Shown here: piece by piece, positions 35,859 to 44,840 of the stretch
Position numbering within the stretch: the first letter of the stretch is position 1
Layout: each line of letters opens with the position of its first letter
Origin: Neoroseomonas oryzicola
Lineage (GTDB): Bacteria > Pseudomonadota > Alphaproteobacteria > Acetobacterales > Acetobacteraceae
Assembly: GCF_012163135.1 (NCBI RefSeq)
Contig: NZ_JAAVUP010000008.1
Span: forward strand, 78,729-142,728
Length of the DNA stretch: 64,000 nt
Direction of reading: 5' to 3'
Translations under genes and position numbers: made by a program
The notes under the pieces: model-generated
The model's database searches: none
The model's input: only the letters and a program-made list of their open reading frames with translations
Told to the model about the DNA's origin: nothing

Positions 35859-38207
35859 TCACCGCGTGAACCACCCCGCCCCGCGTTGCAGCGAGTCCTC
35901 CCGCCCGTCCCGCGTCAGGTCCCACAGTTGGTTGTCCACCTGCAGTCGCTGCCCACCGTCGCGCTGCGTCGGGCGGATCACCGCGCCGAAGGAGGAGCGG
36001 CTCTGCACCCCGAAGATGTCGAGCGGGATGCGGAAGAAGATCCCCTTGTCGAAGGACCCCTCGCCGAAGCGGGAGAAGGACACGTCCGTCAGCGTCGCGA
36101 AGGCACCGACCTCGATGCCGGAATCGAAGCGGCGCGCGATCTCGACCGTGCCGCCCCAGTCTCCGGCCAAATAGCGCCCGCCGCGCAGCGTCGTGGTCAG
36201 GTTCCACCAGGGCAGGTCGGCATAGACCGAGACCTGCCCGGTCGTGACCCGGTAGTCCTGCAGACCGAAGCGCTGGTCGTAATCGCGCTGCCCGACATAG
36301 GCGATGTCGAGCCCGAGCCCCCAGGGCCGGTCATGCGGCCGCCACAACACCTCGCCCGAGATGCCGGCGAACATCGGCTCGAGGTAGCCGGCGCTGGCGC
36401 GCGCGAAGACGTCGGGCGCGAGGGACCAGAGCCCCTCGGCATAAAGCGTCGGAACCGCGAGGGTGCGTCCTTCCTCCGCATAGAACGCATAGTCGGACCG
36501 CACATGCGGCAGCACGCTGTCGGACGGCAGGGCGCTGTTCAGGTTCTGTGCCACCACCTGCGCCACGCTGCCCGCGATCGAGACGCCGGCGCCGAGTTCG
36601 ACCCGCGCGCTCGCCGCCAGCGCCACCTGCCACAGCACGGTGCGCGACGGATCGCCCAGGATCACCCGCGCCCGTGGCTCGAACCCCCAGTCGATGAATA
36701 GGCCGGTCGCGCGGGCGGCATTCTCGAAGGGATCGCCCGGGGCCATCAGCATCGCGGTGGCGAAGACCTCCTCCGCGCTGCCATGGCCGCGCGCGGCGGC
36801 TTCCATCGCGGATCGCAGCACCATCAGCCGCGCGATCTCGAGCCCGTCCCGCGACCAGGCGATGACCACGCGCTCGACCTCGGGCGGCAACACCGGCTGC
36901 ACCGCGCGCACCACGCGCCCCGCGACCTGCGCCAGCGTCCGGAACCGCCCACCGGAGACAGCGATGCGCGCCTCCTGCCCCTCGATCGCGAAGGCGGTGC
37001 CGCGCAGCCCGGCCTCGTCGAGTGCTGCGAAGATGCGCGGCGCCAGCGCGCGCGATTCAGCCGAACCGCCCTCGGCCGGGCGCGACGCCATCGCCGGCGG
37101 CGCGGGCAGCGGCGCCCGCGGCGGATCGGCCGCATCCATGCGGATCGACGCCCGCAGCAGCACATCCGTCCCGTTCACGTAGTTCACGCCGATGTCGAGC
37201 CAGTCATTCGTCCATTGCAGCCCGGCATTCACCCGCGTGCGCGTCTCCCCGCGCAGGTTCGTCGTGTTGCCGGGATAGCCGCCGCGCTCGTCCCGCAGCC
37301 TGTCGCCGCTGACCTCGACCTTCGCGCGCAACCCCTCGAACACGCCCCAGGGCGTCGGGATCGGCGGGACGCTCCACTCCACGCCGCCGAAGAAGGCGAT
37401 GTCCTCGCCGTGGAAATAGGTCCCCCAGCGCGGCGTGCCGCCCTGCCCCACATTGCGCGTGCGGTTCGCGAAGCCCGACCAGAGATCCGTCAGCGGATTG
37501 GGCGCATCCGCCTCGGTCCCGATCCGCCCCCAGCCAATGCCCAGCGAAAAATCGAAATCCCAGAACCGCTTCGACGCGACCAGGTATTCCCCGCCATAGA
37601 TCCCCGTCCCCGCGATGTCCTGGATCCCGACGGCGAGCGCCGGCCGCCAGTCATTCTCCTCCCAGAGCCGGATCTTGATGTCGAAGGACCGGTCCGAGCT
37701 CATGCCCTCCCCGGTCGTGCCATTCAGCCGCTCCCCGACCCGAAAGGTCGTCTCGAGCCAAGGCAGCGCCTGGAACCCCAGGAAATAGAACTGCCGCTGG
37801 TGCCGCAGCGACGTCCCGGCCTCCATCGTCCCATCCGGCCGGAACCGCGCATTGCGCATCTCGATCAACCCAACCCCGCCCCAGTCCGACCCCGTCCCCT
37901 CCACGACCTGGGCTGCGACGCGCGCGGGAGCGAACAGGAGCAGGAGGAGGGCGAAGGTAGCGATGGCGGCGCGGGGAGGGCGCTGCCCTCCCCAAACCCC
38001 TCCCGCCAAAGGCCTAAGGGCCTCTGGACACCATGAATTGGGTGGTTGGAGGGAGGGGCTCGGAGCGACCGCTTGGCCCGTCGGCCCCGCGGCGCCCCTC
38101 CCTCCAACCACCCAAGTATCGGGTTCCAAGGGCCTTTCGGCCCTTGGCGGGGGGTGCAGGGGGGCGGCGTCCCCCTGCGGCCGACCTTCGCCTGCCAGCG
38201 CCTCCAC
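35859..38207 (-). CDS. yjbH: YjbH/GfcD-family outer-membrane polysaccharide protein, 5' end overlapped by a hairpin element
   Basis: Up to 782 residues if read from a GTG at 38207, three bases after the export-protein stop. The YjbH part begins after a signal sequence (ATFALLLLLFAPARVAAQ, residues about 83-100) and continues with GTGSDWGGVGLIEMRNARF, AVGIQDIAGTGIYGGEYLVASKRF, and a C-terminal beta-barrel-like half (VWRPHDRPWGLGLDIAYVGQRDYDQRFG). YjbH-type proteins are beta-rich outer-membrane proteins needed for polysaccharide secretion. Residues 1-80 are the translation of repeat element copy 3, and no ATG or GTG lies between the element and the signal sequence. A TTG inside the element (reading LAGGVWGG) could serve as a start. 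Translation start therefore uncertain. Confidence 0.85.
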   Translation of the reverse strand: MEALAGEGRPQGDAAPLHPPPRAERPLEPDTWVVGGRGAAGPTGQAVAPSPSLQPPNSWCPEALRPLAGGVWGGQRPPRAAIATFALLLLLFAPARVAAQVVEGTGSDWGGVGLIEMRNARFRPDGTMEAGTSLRHQRQFYFLGFQALPWLETTFRVGERLNGTTGEGMSSDRSFDIKIRLWEENDWRPALAVGIQDIAGTGIYGGEYLVASKRFWDFDFSLGIGWGRIGTEADAPNPLTDLWSGFANRTRNVGQGGTPRWGTYFHGEDIAFFGGVEWSVPPIPTPWGVFEGLRAKVEVSGDRLRDERGGYPGNTTNLRGETRTRVNAGLQWTNDWLDIGVNYVNGTDVLLRASIRMDAADPPRAPLPAPPAMASRPAEGGSAESRALAPRIFAALDEAGLRGTAFAIEGQEARIAVSGGRFRTLAQVAGRVVRAVQPVLPPEVERVVIAWSRDGLEIARLMVLRSAMEAAARGHGSAEEVFATAMLMAPGDPFENAARATGLFIDWGFEPRARVILGDPSRTVLWQVALAASARVELGAGVSIAGSVAQVVAQNLNSALPSDSVLPHVRSDYAFYAEEGRTLAVPTLYAEGLWSLAPDVFARASAGYLEPMFAGISGEVLWRPHDRPWGLGLDIAYVGQRDYDQRFGLQDYRVTTGQVSVYADLPWWNLTTTLRGGRYLAGDWGGTVEIARRFDSGIEVGAFATLTDVSFSRFGEGSFDKGIFFRIPLDIFGVQSRSSFGAVIRPTQRDGGQRLQVDNQLWDLTRDGREDSLQRGAGWFTR
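37973..38178. repeat. Family A hairpin element, copy 3 (22-bp central stem), inside the yjbH 5' region
   Basis: H1 is 37973-37981/37985-37993, identical to H1 of copy 2. H2 is 38006-38014/38019-38027 with one mismatch. The long stem is 38038-38059/38094-38115, a perfect 22 bp with a 34-nt loop. H4 is 38126-38134/38139-38147 (CCAAGGGCC, loop TTTC). H5 is 38156-38163/38171-38178. The stem differs from copy 2 at seven of 22 positions, all compensated, while the loops share a pattern of identical positions. It occupies the space between the stop of the export gene and the signal-peptide codons of yjbH. Confidence 0.88.
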
Positions 38208-38210
38208 CGG

Positions 38211-40925
38211 CTACCGGTTCGCCTCGCGGGCGATCACCGCCAGGGCGGCGGCGGAGACGGAGACTTGGCCGAGGACCTGGGTCAGGTCGCGCACGAAGCC
38301 CCAGGTTTCGTAGGGGCTTGGGTCCTGGGGGACGACGACGAGGCTGCCGGGCGGGACGGGCGGGCCGCCTTGCTGCCAGGCTGAGAGGCCGGCGGCGGTG
38401 GACTGGCCGTTGGGCAGCACGATGAAGCCGCGGGAGGGGTCGGCGAAGCGTTGCGTGCCGCCGGCAGCGCGGACGTAGTCGCTAGCGCGCCAGCCGGAGC
38501 GGAACTGCAGGGATCCGGGGTTGAGGACGGAGCCGACGACGGTGATCTCGCTCGGCCGCTTGGGCATGGCGATGACGTCGCCGGGCTCGAGGAGGACGTC
38601 GAGCTCGGGGCGGGCGGCGAGGATGACGGGATTGGCCTCGACCACCATGCGCCCGGCGGCGCGGGCTTCGCGGAGCGAGTTGGCGAGCTCGCGCCCGGCG
38701 GTGATGGCCGAGCCGACGTCGATGGTCGATCCGCGCGTGCCGGCGACGGCTTGGCCGGCGGCGACCTGGATCAGGCTGGTCTCGAGCTCGCGCGCGGTTC
38801 GGGCGAAGCCTTCCTGCTGGCGCTGGCGGACGGAATCGCGCGTGAAGACGGCGCCGTAGGGGTAGGCCTGGGGCGTCAGGCCGCCGGCGCGGGCGATGAC
38901 CTCGGACAGGCGCTCGCCGCGGCGGATGTCGTAGGTGCCGGGGCGCAGGAACTCACCGACCAGGATGACGGGCCCGGTGTCGCGGTCGCCGAAGGCGCGC
39001 GGGATCCGCACGGTGTCGCGTGGGGACAGGCGCACCGCGGCGAAGTTCCGGCTGGTCAGGTCGAGCCGCGTCCGGGCGAGCGGGATCGCCCCGCCCTGGT
39101 CCGGCGGCTCGCGCGCGAATTCCACGACGCGCAGGTCGGCTGCGTCCGACAGCCCGCCGGCCGAGGCGATCAGCAGGTCGAGTCCGGTGTCGTCCACGAT
39201 CGGCATCGGGCCAGGCGCGCGGACCTCGCCCGTCAGCACGACGGTCTGGTCGAGCAGGTAGGAGGCGAGGTCCGGGTAGTCGGCCATCACCTGCGGGCAG
39301 GTGGTCGGCCCGATCTCGGGGAAGCCGGCGCCCTTCACATGGGCAAAGCGCTGCGGTGACGCGCGCGAGGCGAGCGCGAGCGTCGTCAGCGCCGCGCAGT
39401 CGGGCGGCGGCGGCGCGCCGGGCTGCGGGATGGCCGCGGCGGGCGCCTCGCCCCGCAGCGCGCGCTGCACGGCGGGCGAGGCGAGCCAGGCGATGTCCGC
39501 GCGGCCGAAGACGATGACCTCGTCCCCTTCGTGCAGCGCCATGTTGGCGCGACCTTCAAGCACGCGGCCGAGGTCGAAGGGGATGAAGCCGCGACTGCCG
39601 GTCTGCCGGTCGGCGCGCCACACGACGCCGAGGCGGACGTAGGGATCGTTGCGCAGCAGCCGCCGGTCGGAGATCAGCCCGCGCAGCGTCTGGCTCTGCC
39701 GCCCGCCCGCCGCGGCGCGCGTCACCGGGATCGAGACATGCCCGGCGAGCCGCACCTGGTTCGCCACCACGTCGGCGCCGGGCTGCACCAGCACGGCATC
39801 GCCGCGCCGCACGGTCTGCGCGGGCGAAAGTTCGGCATAGGACCGCCGCCCCGCGCCGTCGTTCTGCTGCACCATCAGCCGGTTGCCGCCCTGGCGGATG
39901 GTGCCGCCGGCGAGCGCCAGCATGGCCGCGAGCGGCGCGCCGGACTGGCCCGCCGGCAGTTCGTAGATCGCCGGCCGCGCGACGTCGCCCGCCACCGCGA
40001 CGGTGCCGCCGACGGGCGGGACGATGATGCGGTCGCCCTCGCGCAGCGAGAGGTCCGCATCGCCCGGCGCGTCGGCGATGACGCTGTAGAGATCGACGAC
40101 GCGCCGACCCCGCGGTCCCTCGATGCGGATGGCGCGCAGCGATCCCGTCTTGCGCACGCCGCCGGCGGCCGACAGCGCGTCGAGCGCCGTCGACAGGGCG
40201 TTCAGCGGCTGGAAGCCGGGCCGCATGACCTCGCCGGCGACGAAGATGTTCATCTGCCGGACCTGGCCGATGGAGAGGAACACCTCCGACCCCGCCAGGT
40301 CCCGCGCGGCGAGGCCTTCGAGATGCGCGCGCAGGTCCTTGAGGCTGCGTCCGGCGGCGGGCACCGGCGCGATGTCGGGCAGCATCAGCATCCCGTCGCG
40401 GCCGATCCGCAGCGTCAGCGTCTGCCGCGCGCGGCCGCGGAAGGCGAGGATCACCTCGTCATCGGGGCCGAGCACGTAGTCCTCGGGCAGCGCGCCGAAG
40501 CCCGGCGGCGGCGCGGGGCCGGCACGGAAGGTCTCGTAGCCGAACTGGCGCAGCACCGGCGGGTCGAGCCGCGCGGCGAAGAAGGCCTCGGCGGCCGAGA
40601 GCGGTTCCTCGGGCGCAGCGGACGCGGCGAAGGCAGGCAATGGCGCAGCCTGGACGGGCGCGCGTGGTGCGCTGCCCGGCAGGCCGGATGGCGGGCCGCG
40701 CGTTGCGCCGGCATCGAGAAGCCGTTGCAGCACGTCCTGCTGCACCCCCGGCGGCAGGCTCGGCAGCGGCGCCCCGCCCGGCAGGACCGAGGGCAGCGTG
40801 GGCGGCGCGAGCAGCGGCGACGGCCCTGGGCCCGTCTGCGCCAAGCCGACCGTCGCGCCCAGGGCCAGCGCGAGCGCGACCGCCAGGCCCAGCCAAGATC
40901 GGGAGCGGCGCGGCGGCTTAGGCAT
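38211..40925 (-). CDS. Multi-SLBB polysaccharide export protein (OPX/Wza-like)
   Basis: 904 residues with an N-terminal signal (WLGLAVALALALGATVGLAQ) but no lipobox Cys, unlike Wza. The polysaccharide-export domain is at about 150-225 (DYVLGPDDEVILAFRGRARQTLTLRIGRDGMLMLP). It is followed by several SLBB/beta-grasp units with the repeated VAGEV..PG / ALSAAGGV pattern: VAGEVMRPGFQPLNALSTALDALSAAGG, VAGDVARPAIYELPAG, LTGEVRAPGPMPIV, LVGEFLRPGTYDIRRGERLSEVIARAGG and VVGSVLNPGSLQF. The protein would form the periplasmic/outer-membrane channel for the polymer. yjbH follows at once. It is divergent from the lyase operon across an AT-rich region. Confidence 0.92.
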   Translation of the reverse strand: MPKPPRRSRSWLGLAVALALALGATVGLAQTGPGPSPLLAPPTLPSVLPGGAPLPSLPPGVQQDVLQRLLDAGATRGPPSGLPGSAPRAPVQAAPLPAFAASAAPEEPLSAAEAFFAARLDPPVLRQFGYETFRAGPAPPPGFGALPEDYVLGPDDEVILAFRGRARQTLTLRIGRDGMLMLPDIAPVPAAGRSLKDLRAHLEGLAARDLAGSEVFLSIGQVRQMNIFVAGEVMRPGFQPLNALSTALDALSAAGGVRKTGSLRAIRIEGPRGRRVVDLYSVIADAPGDADLSLREGDRIIVPPVGGTVAVAGDVARPAIYELPAGQSGAPLAAMLALAGGTIRQGGNRLMVQQNDGAGRRSYAELSPAQTVRRGDAVLVQPGADVVANQVRLAGHVSIPVTRAAAGGRQSQTLRGLISDRRLLRNDPYVRLGVVWRADRQTGSRGFIPFDLGRVLEGRANMALHEGDEVIVFGRADIAWLASPAVQRALRGEAPAAAIPQPGAPPPPDCAALTTLALASRASPQRFAHVKGAGFPEIGPTTCPQVMADYPDLASYLLDQTVVLTGEVRAPGPMPIVDDTGLDLLIASAGGLSDAADLRVVEFAREPPDQGGAIPLARTRLDLTSRNFAAVRLSPRDTVRIPRAFGDRDTGPVILVGEFLRPGTYDIRRGERLSEVIARAGGLTPQAYPYGAVFTRDSVRQRQQEGFARTARELETSLIQVAAGQAVAGTRGSTIDVGSAITAGRELANSLREARAAGRMVVEANPVILAARPELDVLLEPGDVIAMPKRPSEITVVGSVLNPGSLQFRSGWRASDYVRAAGGTQRFADPSRGFIVLPNGQSTAAGLSAWQQGGPPVPPGSLVVVPQDPSPYETWGFVRDLTQVLGQVSVSAAALAVIAREANR

Positions 40926-40957
40926 GGACGGCGACGGATCTCCGGCAGAACTCGGAA

Positions 40958-42730
40958 GTGATTAATATAGACTCTATACAACTTATTGGCGATTGCGAGT
41001 ATCGTCAGACGTCATTTACGGAGGCGGAACTGACGCGCGGCGCGACACTGGCACTTCCGTTCCGGCCTTCCGGCCGGCTGGCGCTGCTGGCCGATGCCGC
41101 GTGGCGGCTGGGGCCGCGGGCCTGCGGGCGGATGGCCTGGCACCGGCTGCGCCTGCGCGCGGGTCTGGCGCGCGCGGCGCTGCCGGACGCGAGCGTTCCG
41201 GACGGACCGCTGCTCGCGCCCGGCGCGGCACCGGGCGCCCCTGCGGCCGAGGACTGGCACGGCCCCTTCGATCCGGGCGTCCATGCGCTGGACCTCGACC
41301 TGTTCGGCCCCGGGGACATCCGGCCGGTCTGGGAGCGGAACCGGCTGCTGGCGGTGCCGCTGCTCGCGATGGACGGCCGTGCGGGGGAGGCCGAGGCGCT
41401 GCTCGCCGCCTGGCGCGACGCCAACCCGCCCTTTCGCGGCCCGGCCTGGGCCTGCGGGCAGGAAGCGGCGCTCCGGGGGATGCACCTCGCCCTGGCGCTC
41501 GCGCTGGCGGGCGCGGACCGCGCGCCGACGGCGGCGATGCGTGCGCTGCTCGGCGCCCATGCGCGGCGGATCCTGGCGACGCGCGCCTATGCCGCCGCGC
41601 AGGACAACAACCACGCGATCAGCGAGCCGGCGGCGCAGTTCGTGCTCGGCCTGGTGCTGGGCGATGCGGTGATGGCGCAGGACGGCGCGTCGGACCTGGC
41701 GCGCGCCGTGGCCCGGCTGGTCGCGCCGGACGGCGCCTTCGCGCAAGCATCGCCGGGCTATCACCGGCTGCTGCTCGACACGCTCGCCGTCGCAGAGTGG
41801 TTCCGCCGCCGCCATGGCGCCGCACCCTTCGCCTTCACCGATCGCGCGCGCGCCGCGACGATCTGGCTGCATCGGATCGCCTCGGCCGGCGGGGCGCTGC
41901 CGCGCTGCGGGCCGACCGACGATTCGGCCTTCGCGGACCTCTCGCGCGCAGGACCACACGACGCGCGTGCGAGCATCGAACGTGCTGCGCGACTGTTCTG
42001 CGATGCCGGCGCCGGGCGGCCCGAGGATCCCGGATGCGCGGCGCTCGGACTGCCCTGCCCTGCCTCGCACCTGCCTGGCACGGATGCCTGGCGCAGCGAG
42101 GGCTGGATGGGCGCACGCGCCGGCGACTTCGCGATGCTGCTGCGCACCGGCGCGCCGCTGCGCTTCCGCCCGGGCCATGCCGACCTGCTGCATCTCGATC
42201 TGCGCCGCGGCGAAGAAGCGCTGCTGCGCGACGGCGGCACCGGCGCCTACAACCCGCCGCCTGGCTGCGGCTGGTGGACGGAAGCACTCGCCGGATCCGC
42301 CGGGCACAACACGGTCGAGTTCGACGGCGAGGCGCAGATGCCGCGCCTGTCGCGCTTCCTGATGGGCCGCTGGCCGCGCTGCGAGGCGCTGCCCGACGGC
42401 GCCGCGCTGACCGACGCGCGCGGCCGCCGCCACGAACGCCGCTTCCGCCTCGGCGCGCGGCGGCTGGAGGTGGAGGACCACCTCTCCGGCCCCTTCCGCC
42501 GCGTGGTGCTGCGCTGGCGCCTGGCGCCGCGCGACTGGCGCACGACCGGCCTCGGCGCGGCATGCGACGACGTTGCGCTGACGCTCGCTGCCGATGCGCC
42601 CGCCCGCATCCGCCTGACCCAGGGATGGGAAAGCCCCGCCTATGGCGAGGTGCACCCCGCCCCGGTGCTGGAACTCGCGGCCGAGGCGCCGGTCAGCCGC
42701 ATCACCACACGCCTCGAGGTCGCGCCATGA
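40958..42730 (+). CDS. Heparinase II/III-like polysaccharide lyase
   Basis: 590 residues from a GTG at 40958; the first codons lie in AT-rich DNA, so a later start near 41031 (after ACGGAGG) is possible. The N-terminal half is helical with NNHAISEPAAQFVLG at about 215-229 and SPGYHRLLLDTLAVAEWF at about 266-283, the helix toroid of the family. The C-terminal half is beta-rich, with HADLLHLDLRRGEEALLRDGGTGAYN and SAGHNTVEFDG carrying the usual His and Asn. Such lyases cleave uronic-acid polysaccharides by beta-elimination and in biosynthetic loci trim the polymer. No signal peptide is evident, which is unusual for a lyase acting on exported sugar. Coupled by overlap to the Wzz-like gene. Confidence 0.85.
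   Translation: MINIDSIQLIGDCEYRQTSFTEAELTRGATLALPFRPSGRLALLADAAWRLGPRACGRMAWHRLRLRAGLARAALPDASVPDGPLLAPGAAPGAPAAEDWHGPFDPGVHALDLDLFGPGDIRPVWERNRLLAVPLLAMDGRAGEAEALLAAWRDANPPFRGPAWACGQEAALRGMHLALALALAGADRAPTAAMRALLGAHARRILATRAYAAAQDNNHAISEPAAQFVLGLVLGDAVMAQDGASDLARAVARLVAPDGAFAQASPGYHRLLLDTLAVAEWFRRRHGAAPFAFTDRARAATIWLHRIASAGGALPRCGPTDDSAFADLSRAGPHDARASIERAARLFCDAGAGRPEDPGCAALGLPCPASHLPGTDAWRSEGWMGARAGDFAMLLRTGAPLRFRPGHADLLHLDLRRGEEALLRDGGTGAYNPPPGCGWWTEALAGSAGHNTVEFDGEAQMPRLSRFLMGRWPRCEALPDGAALTDARGRRHERRFRLGARRLEVEDHLSGPFRRVVLRWRLAPRDWRTTGLGAACDDVALTLAADAPARIRLTQGWESPAYGEVHPAPVLELAAEAPVSRITTRLEVAP
40966..40978. promoter_or_regulatory. AT-rich dyad between divergent polysaccharide operons
   Basis: TATAG-ACT-CTATA at 40966-40978, in an AT-rich patch of about 60 bp between the export-protein and lyase start codons. 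TATATT on the minus strand (40969-40964) could be a -10 box for the export gene. The dyad may be an operator, or simply overlapping -10 boxes of two promoters. Confidence 0.4.
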
Positions 42731-43611
42731 CGCTTCCCGCCCTGCTCCGCGCGCTGTGGGAGATGCGGCGTGGCCTCGCCCTCGCGCTCGCCATCGTCTG
42801 GGGCGCGGGTGCGACAATCGTGCTGACCGCGCCGCAATCCTACGTCGCGCGCGCCGTGGTCGCGCCGGCGGAGACCACCTCCTTCGCGGTGTCGTCGCTG
42901 CTCTCGCCGAGCCCCTTCGCACCCGGCGGTCTGCTCGACACGCGGCCGACCGGGAACTTCGCCATCTACCTCGGCGCGCTGCGCTCGGCCGAGGCAGCGG
43001 CGATGCTGGCGCGCGACACGCAGATCCTCGCCGCCCTCGCCGCCATCCGTGCGCGCAGCCTGCTCGCGCCGCTGCGCGCCGCGCTCGGGGCCGACCGGCC
43101 AACGGATGCGGACGACGTGCTCGACTGGCTCGGCCGCAACCTCGCGACGACGCAGAGCCTCGTCTCCGTCACATGGACGATCGAGTTGCCGAGCCAGGAG
43201 GCCGCCCTGGCCCTCGACATGCTGCGTCGCCTTCATGCCTTCGCGGAGGCCAAGGTGCGCGCCGACCTCGCCGACCAGGCGGCGCGGCGCGTCGCGGCAC
43301 TCGAGCAGCGGCTGGCGCGCGAGAGCGACCTTTTCGTCCGCAACAGCCTCTATGAATTGCTGGCGCAGCAGCAGCGCGCCGGGCTGGTCGTTTCGGCGGA
43401 CGAGGCGGTCGCCGCACGGCTGGTCTCCGCGCCGGTCGTGGAAGCGCGGCCGTCGCAGCCGAACCGTCCGCTGCTGCTGGCGCTGCTCGGCGTCGCGGGG
43501 CCGGTGGCGGTGCTGCTGGGCGGCGCGGCGGTGGCGCTGCTGCGTTCGGCGCCGTCCCTGCCGCGGCCGCGGCGCGAACCGCAGATCGCGCCGCCAACGC
43601 CGGCCGAATGA
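42727..43611 (+). CDS. Wzz-like polysaccharide chain-length regulator
   Basis: 294 residues. Membrane helices at about 18-36 (GLALALAIVWGAGATIVLT) and 248-268 (LLLALLGVAGPVAVLLGGAAVALL) enclose a periplasmic domain with helical coiled coil (ADLADQAARRVAALEQRLARESDLFVRNSLYELLAQQQ) ending in VSAPVVEARPSQPNRPL, the proline-rich motif before TM2 in Wzz proteins. It sets polymer length together with the polymerase. It lacks a fused tyrosine-kinase domain, and no kinase gene is present nearby. Starts at an ATG overlapping the lyase stop and overlaps the next start. Confidence 0.88.
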   Translation: MTLPALLRALWEMRRGLALALAIVWGAGATIVLTAPQSYVARAVVAPAETTSFAVSSLLSPSPFAPGGLLDTRPTGNFAIYLGALRSAEAAAMLARDTQILAALAAIRARSLLAPLRAALGADRPTDADDVLDWLGRNLATTQSLVSVTWTIELPSQEAALALDMLRRLHAFAEAKVRADLADQAARRVAALEQRLARESDLFVRNSLYELLAQQQRAGLVVSADEAVAARLVSAPVVEARPSQPNRPLLLALLGVAGPVAVLLGGAAVALLRSAPSLPRPRREPQIAPPTPAE

Positions 43612-44840
43612 CGTTGCTCCCGGCACTCGTCGGCATCCTGGCCGCCACCCTGCACTTCGCGGGCGCGCTGAAGTCGACGCCAGCGCTCGCTTCGCTGCCC
43701 TTCGATCTCACGCTCGCGGCGGGGCTCGGGCTGCTCGCGGTGCTGCCGCTGCTGGTGGCCGCGCGCGACTGGCGGGCCGACCGCGCCATCGCGCTGCCCC
43801 TCGCCGCCGTCGGCACGCTGTGGCTCTGGATGGTGGTCGCAGGCAGCTGGAGCCCGGCGCGGCTGGTGCTGTCGGCGAAGCTGCAGGAAGCGGTGCTGGC
43901 CGGCCCGGCGATGCTCGCCGCCGGCATCGCCGTCGCGGCCGATGCCGGGGCGCTGCGCGCGGCGGCGCGGACCAGCCTGGCGATCGGGATCTTCACCGCG
44001 GGATCCGTGGCGCTCGGCATCGCGACGGACCAGGTGGTGCTCGGCGGCCAGGTCGGCGCCAATCCGGACCTGGTGCGCGTGCAATACCAGATCGCGGGGC
44101 TCGCCATCGCCTCGGCGGCCGGGCTTGCCGCGGTGCGGGCGGCGGAGGTGCGGCGCCTCCTGCCGGTGCTGGCCTGGGCGGCGCTGGTCGCGGGCCTCGG
44201 CGCAGCGGCGCTGCTGCCGGGCGGTCGGACGGCACTGGCGGGGCTCGCGCTCGCGGTGGCGATCGCGCCGACCGTCGCGCTGTGGCGGCAGGGGCGGCGC
44301 GCGCTGGCGCTGACCTGGCCGCTCGGCGCCGTGGGCGCGGCGCTGGCGGCGTTGGCGATCATCCTCGCCGATCCGTCGCTCTCGGCCGGGCTGCGAACGG
44401 TGGAACGCTTCACGGAAGGCGATTTCGAGACCTCCGGCCGGTCCTGGCTGTGGTCGGTCGCGGCAGACGAGGGTGGCGCGGCGCTGCCCTTCGGCCTCGG
44501 CACCGGCGGCTTTGCCATCGCCACCGGCAATGGCGACTGGCGCGGCGCTCACCCCCACAACCACGCCATCGAGGCACTGGCCGAAGGCGGCCTGCCGGGG
44601 TTGCTGCTCTGGCTCGGCGCCTTCGGCGGCGGGGCGGTGGCGGCGATGCGGCTCGGCCTGCGGGAGGACGGCTGGCGCGTCGCGCGGATCGCCGCGCTGG
44701 TGCTGCCGGTGGCGCTGACGGTGATGGTCTCGACCGACCTCGGCAACCGCATGGCCTGGTTCGCGCTGGGCCTCGCACTCGGCCTCGGCGTGACGGCGGA
44801 CTCTCGGCATGTATGCGCGCTGCGGCAAGCGGATCGCTGA
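43608..44840 (+). CDS. O-antigen ligase/polymerase family membrane protein (Wzy-like)
   Basis: 410 residues with about 10-12 membrane helices. The large periplasmic loop and Wzy_C signature are visible near the end: TEGDFETSGRSWLWSVAADEGG, then GTGGFAIATGNGDWRGAHPHNHAIEALAEGGLPGLLLWLGAFGGG, with the HPHNH segment conserved in O-antigen polymerases and ligases. In this locus it most likely polymerises repeat units. Overlaps the Wzz-like gene by 4 nt and the sugar transferase by 32 nt. Confidence 0.88.
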   Translation: MTLLPALVGILAATLHFAGALKSTPALASLPFDLTLAAGLGLLAVLPLLVAARDWRADRAIALPLAAVGTLWLWMVVAGSWSPARLVLSAKLQEAVLAGPAMLAAGIAVAADAGALRAAARTSLAIGIFTAGSVALGIATDQVVLGGQVGANPDLVRVQYQIAGLAIASAAGLAAVRAAEVRRLLPVLAWAALVAGLGAAALLPGGRTALAGLALAVAIAPTVALWRQGRRALALTWPLGAVGAALAALAIILADPSLSAGLRTVERFTEGDFETSGRSWLWSVAADEGGAALPFGLGTGGFAIATGNGDWRGAHPHNHAIEALAEGGLPGLLLWLGAFGGGAVAAMRLGLREDGWRVARIAALVLPVALTVMVSTDLGNRMAWFALGLALGLGVTADSRHVCALRQADR

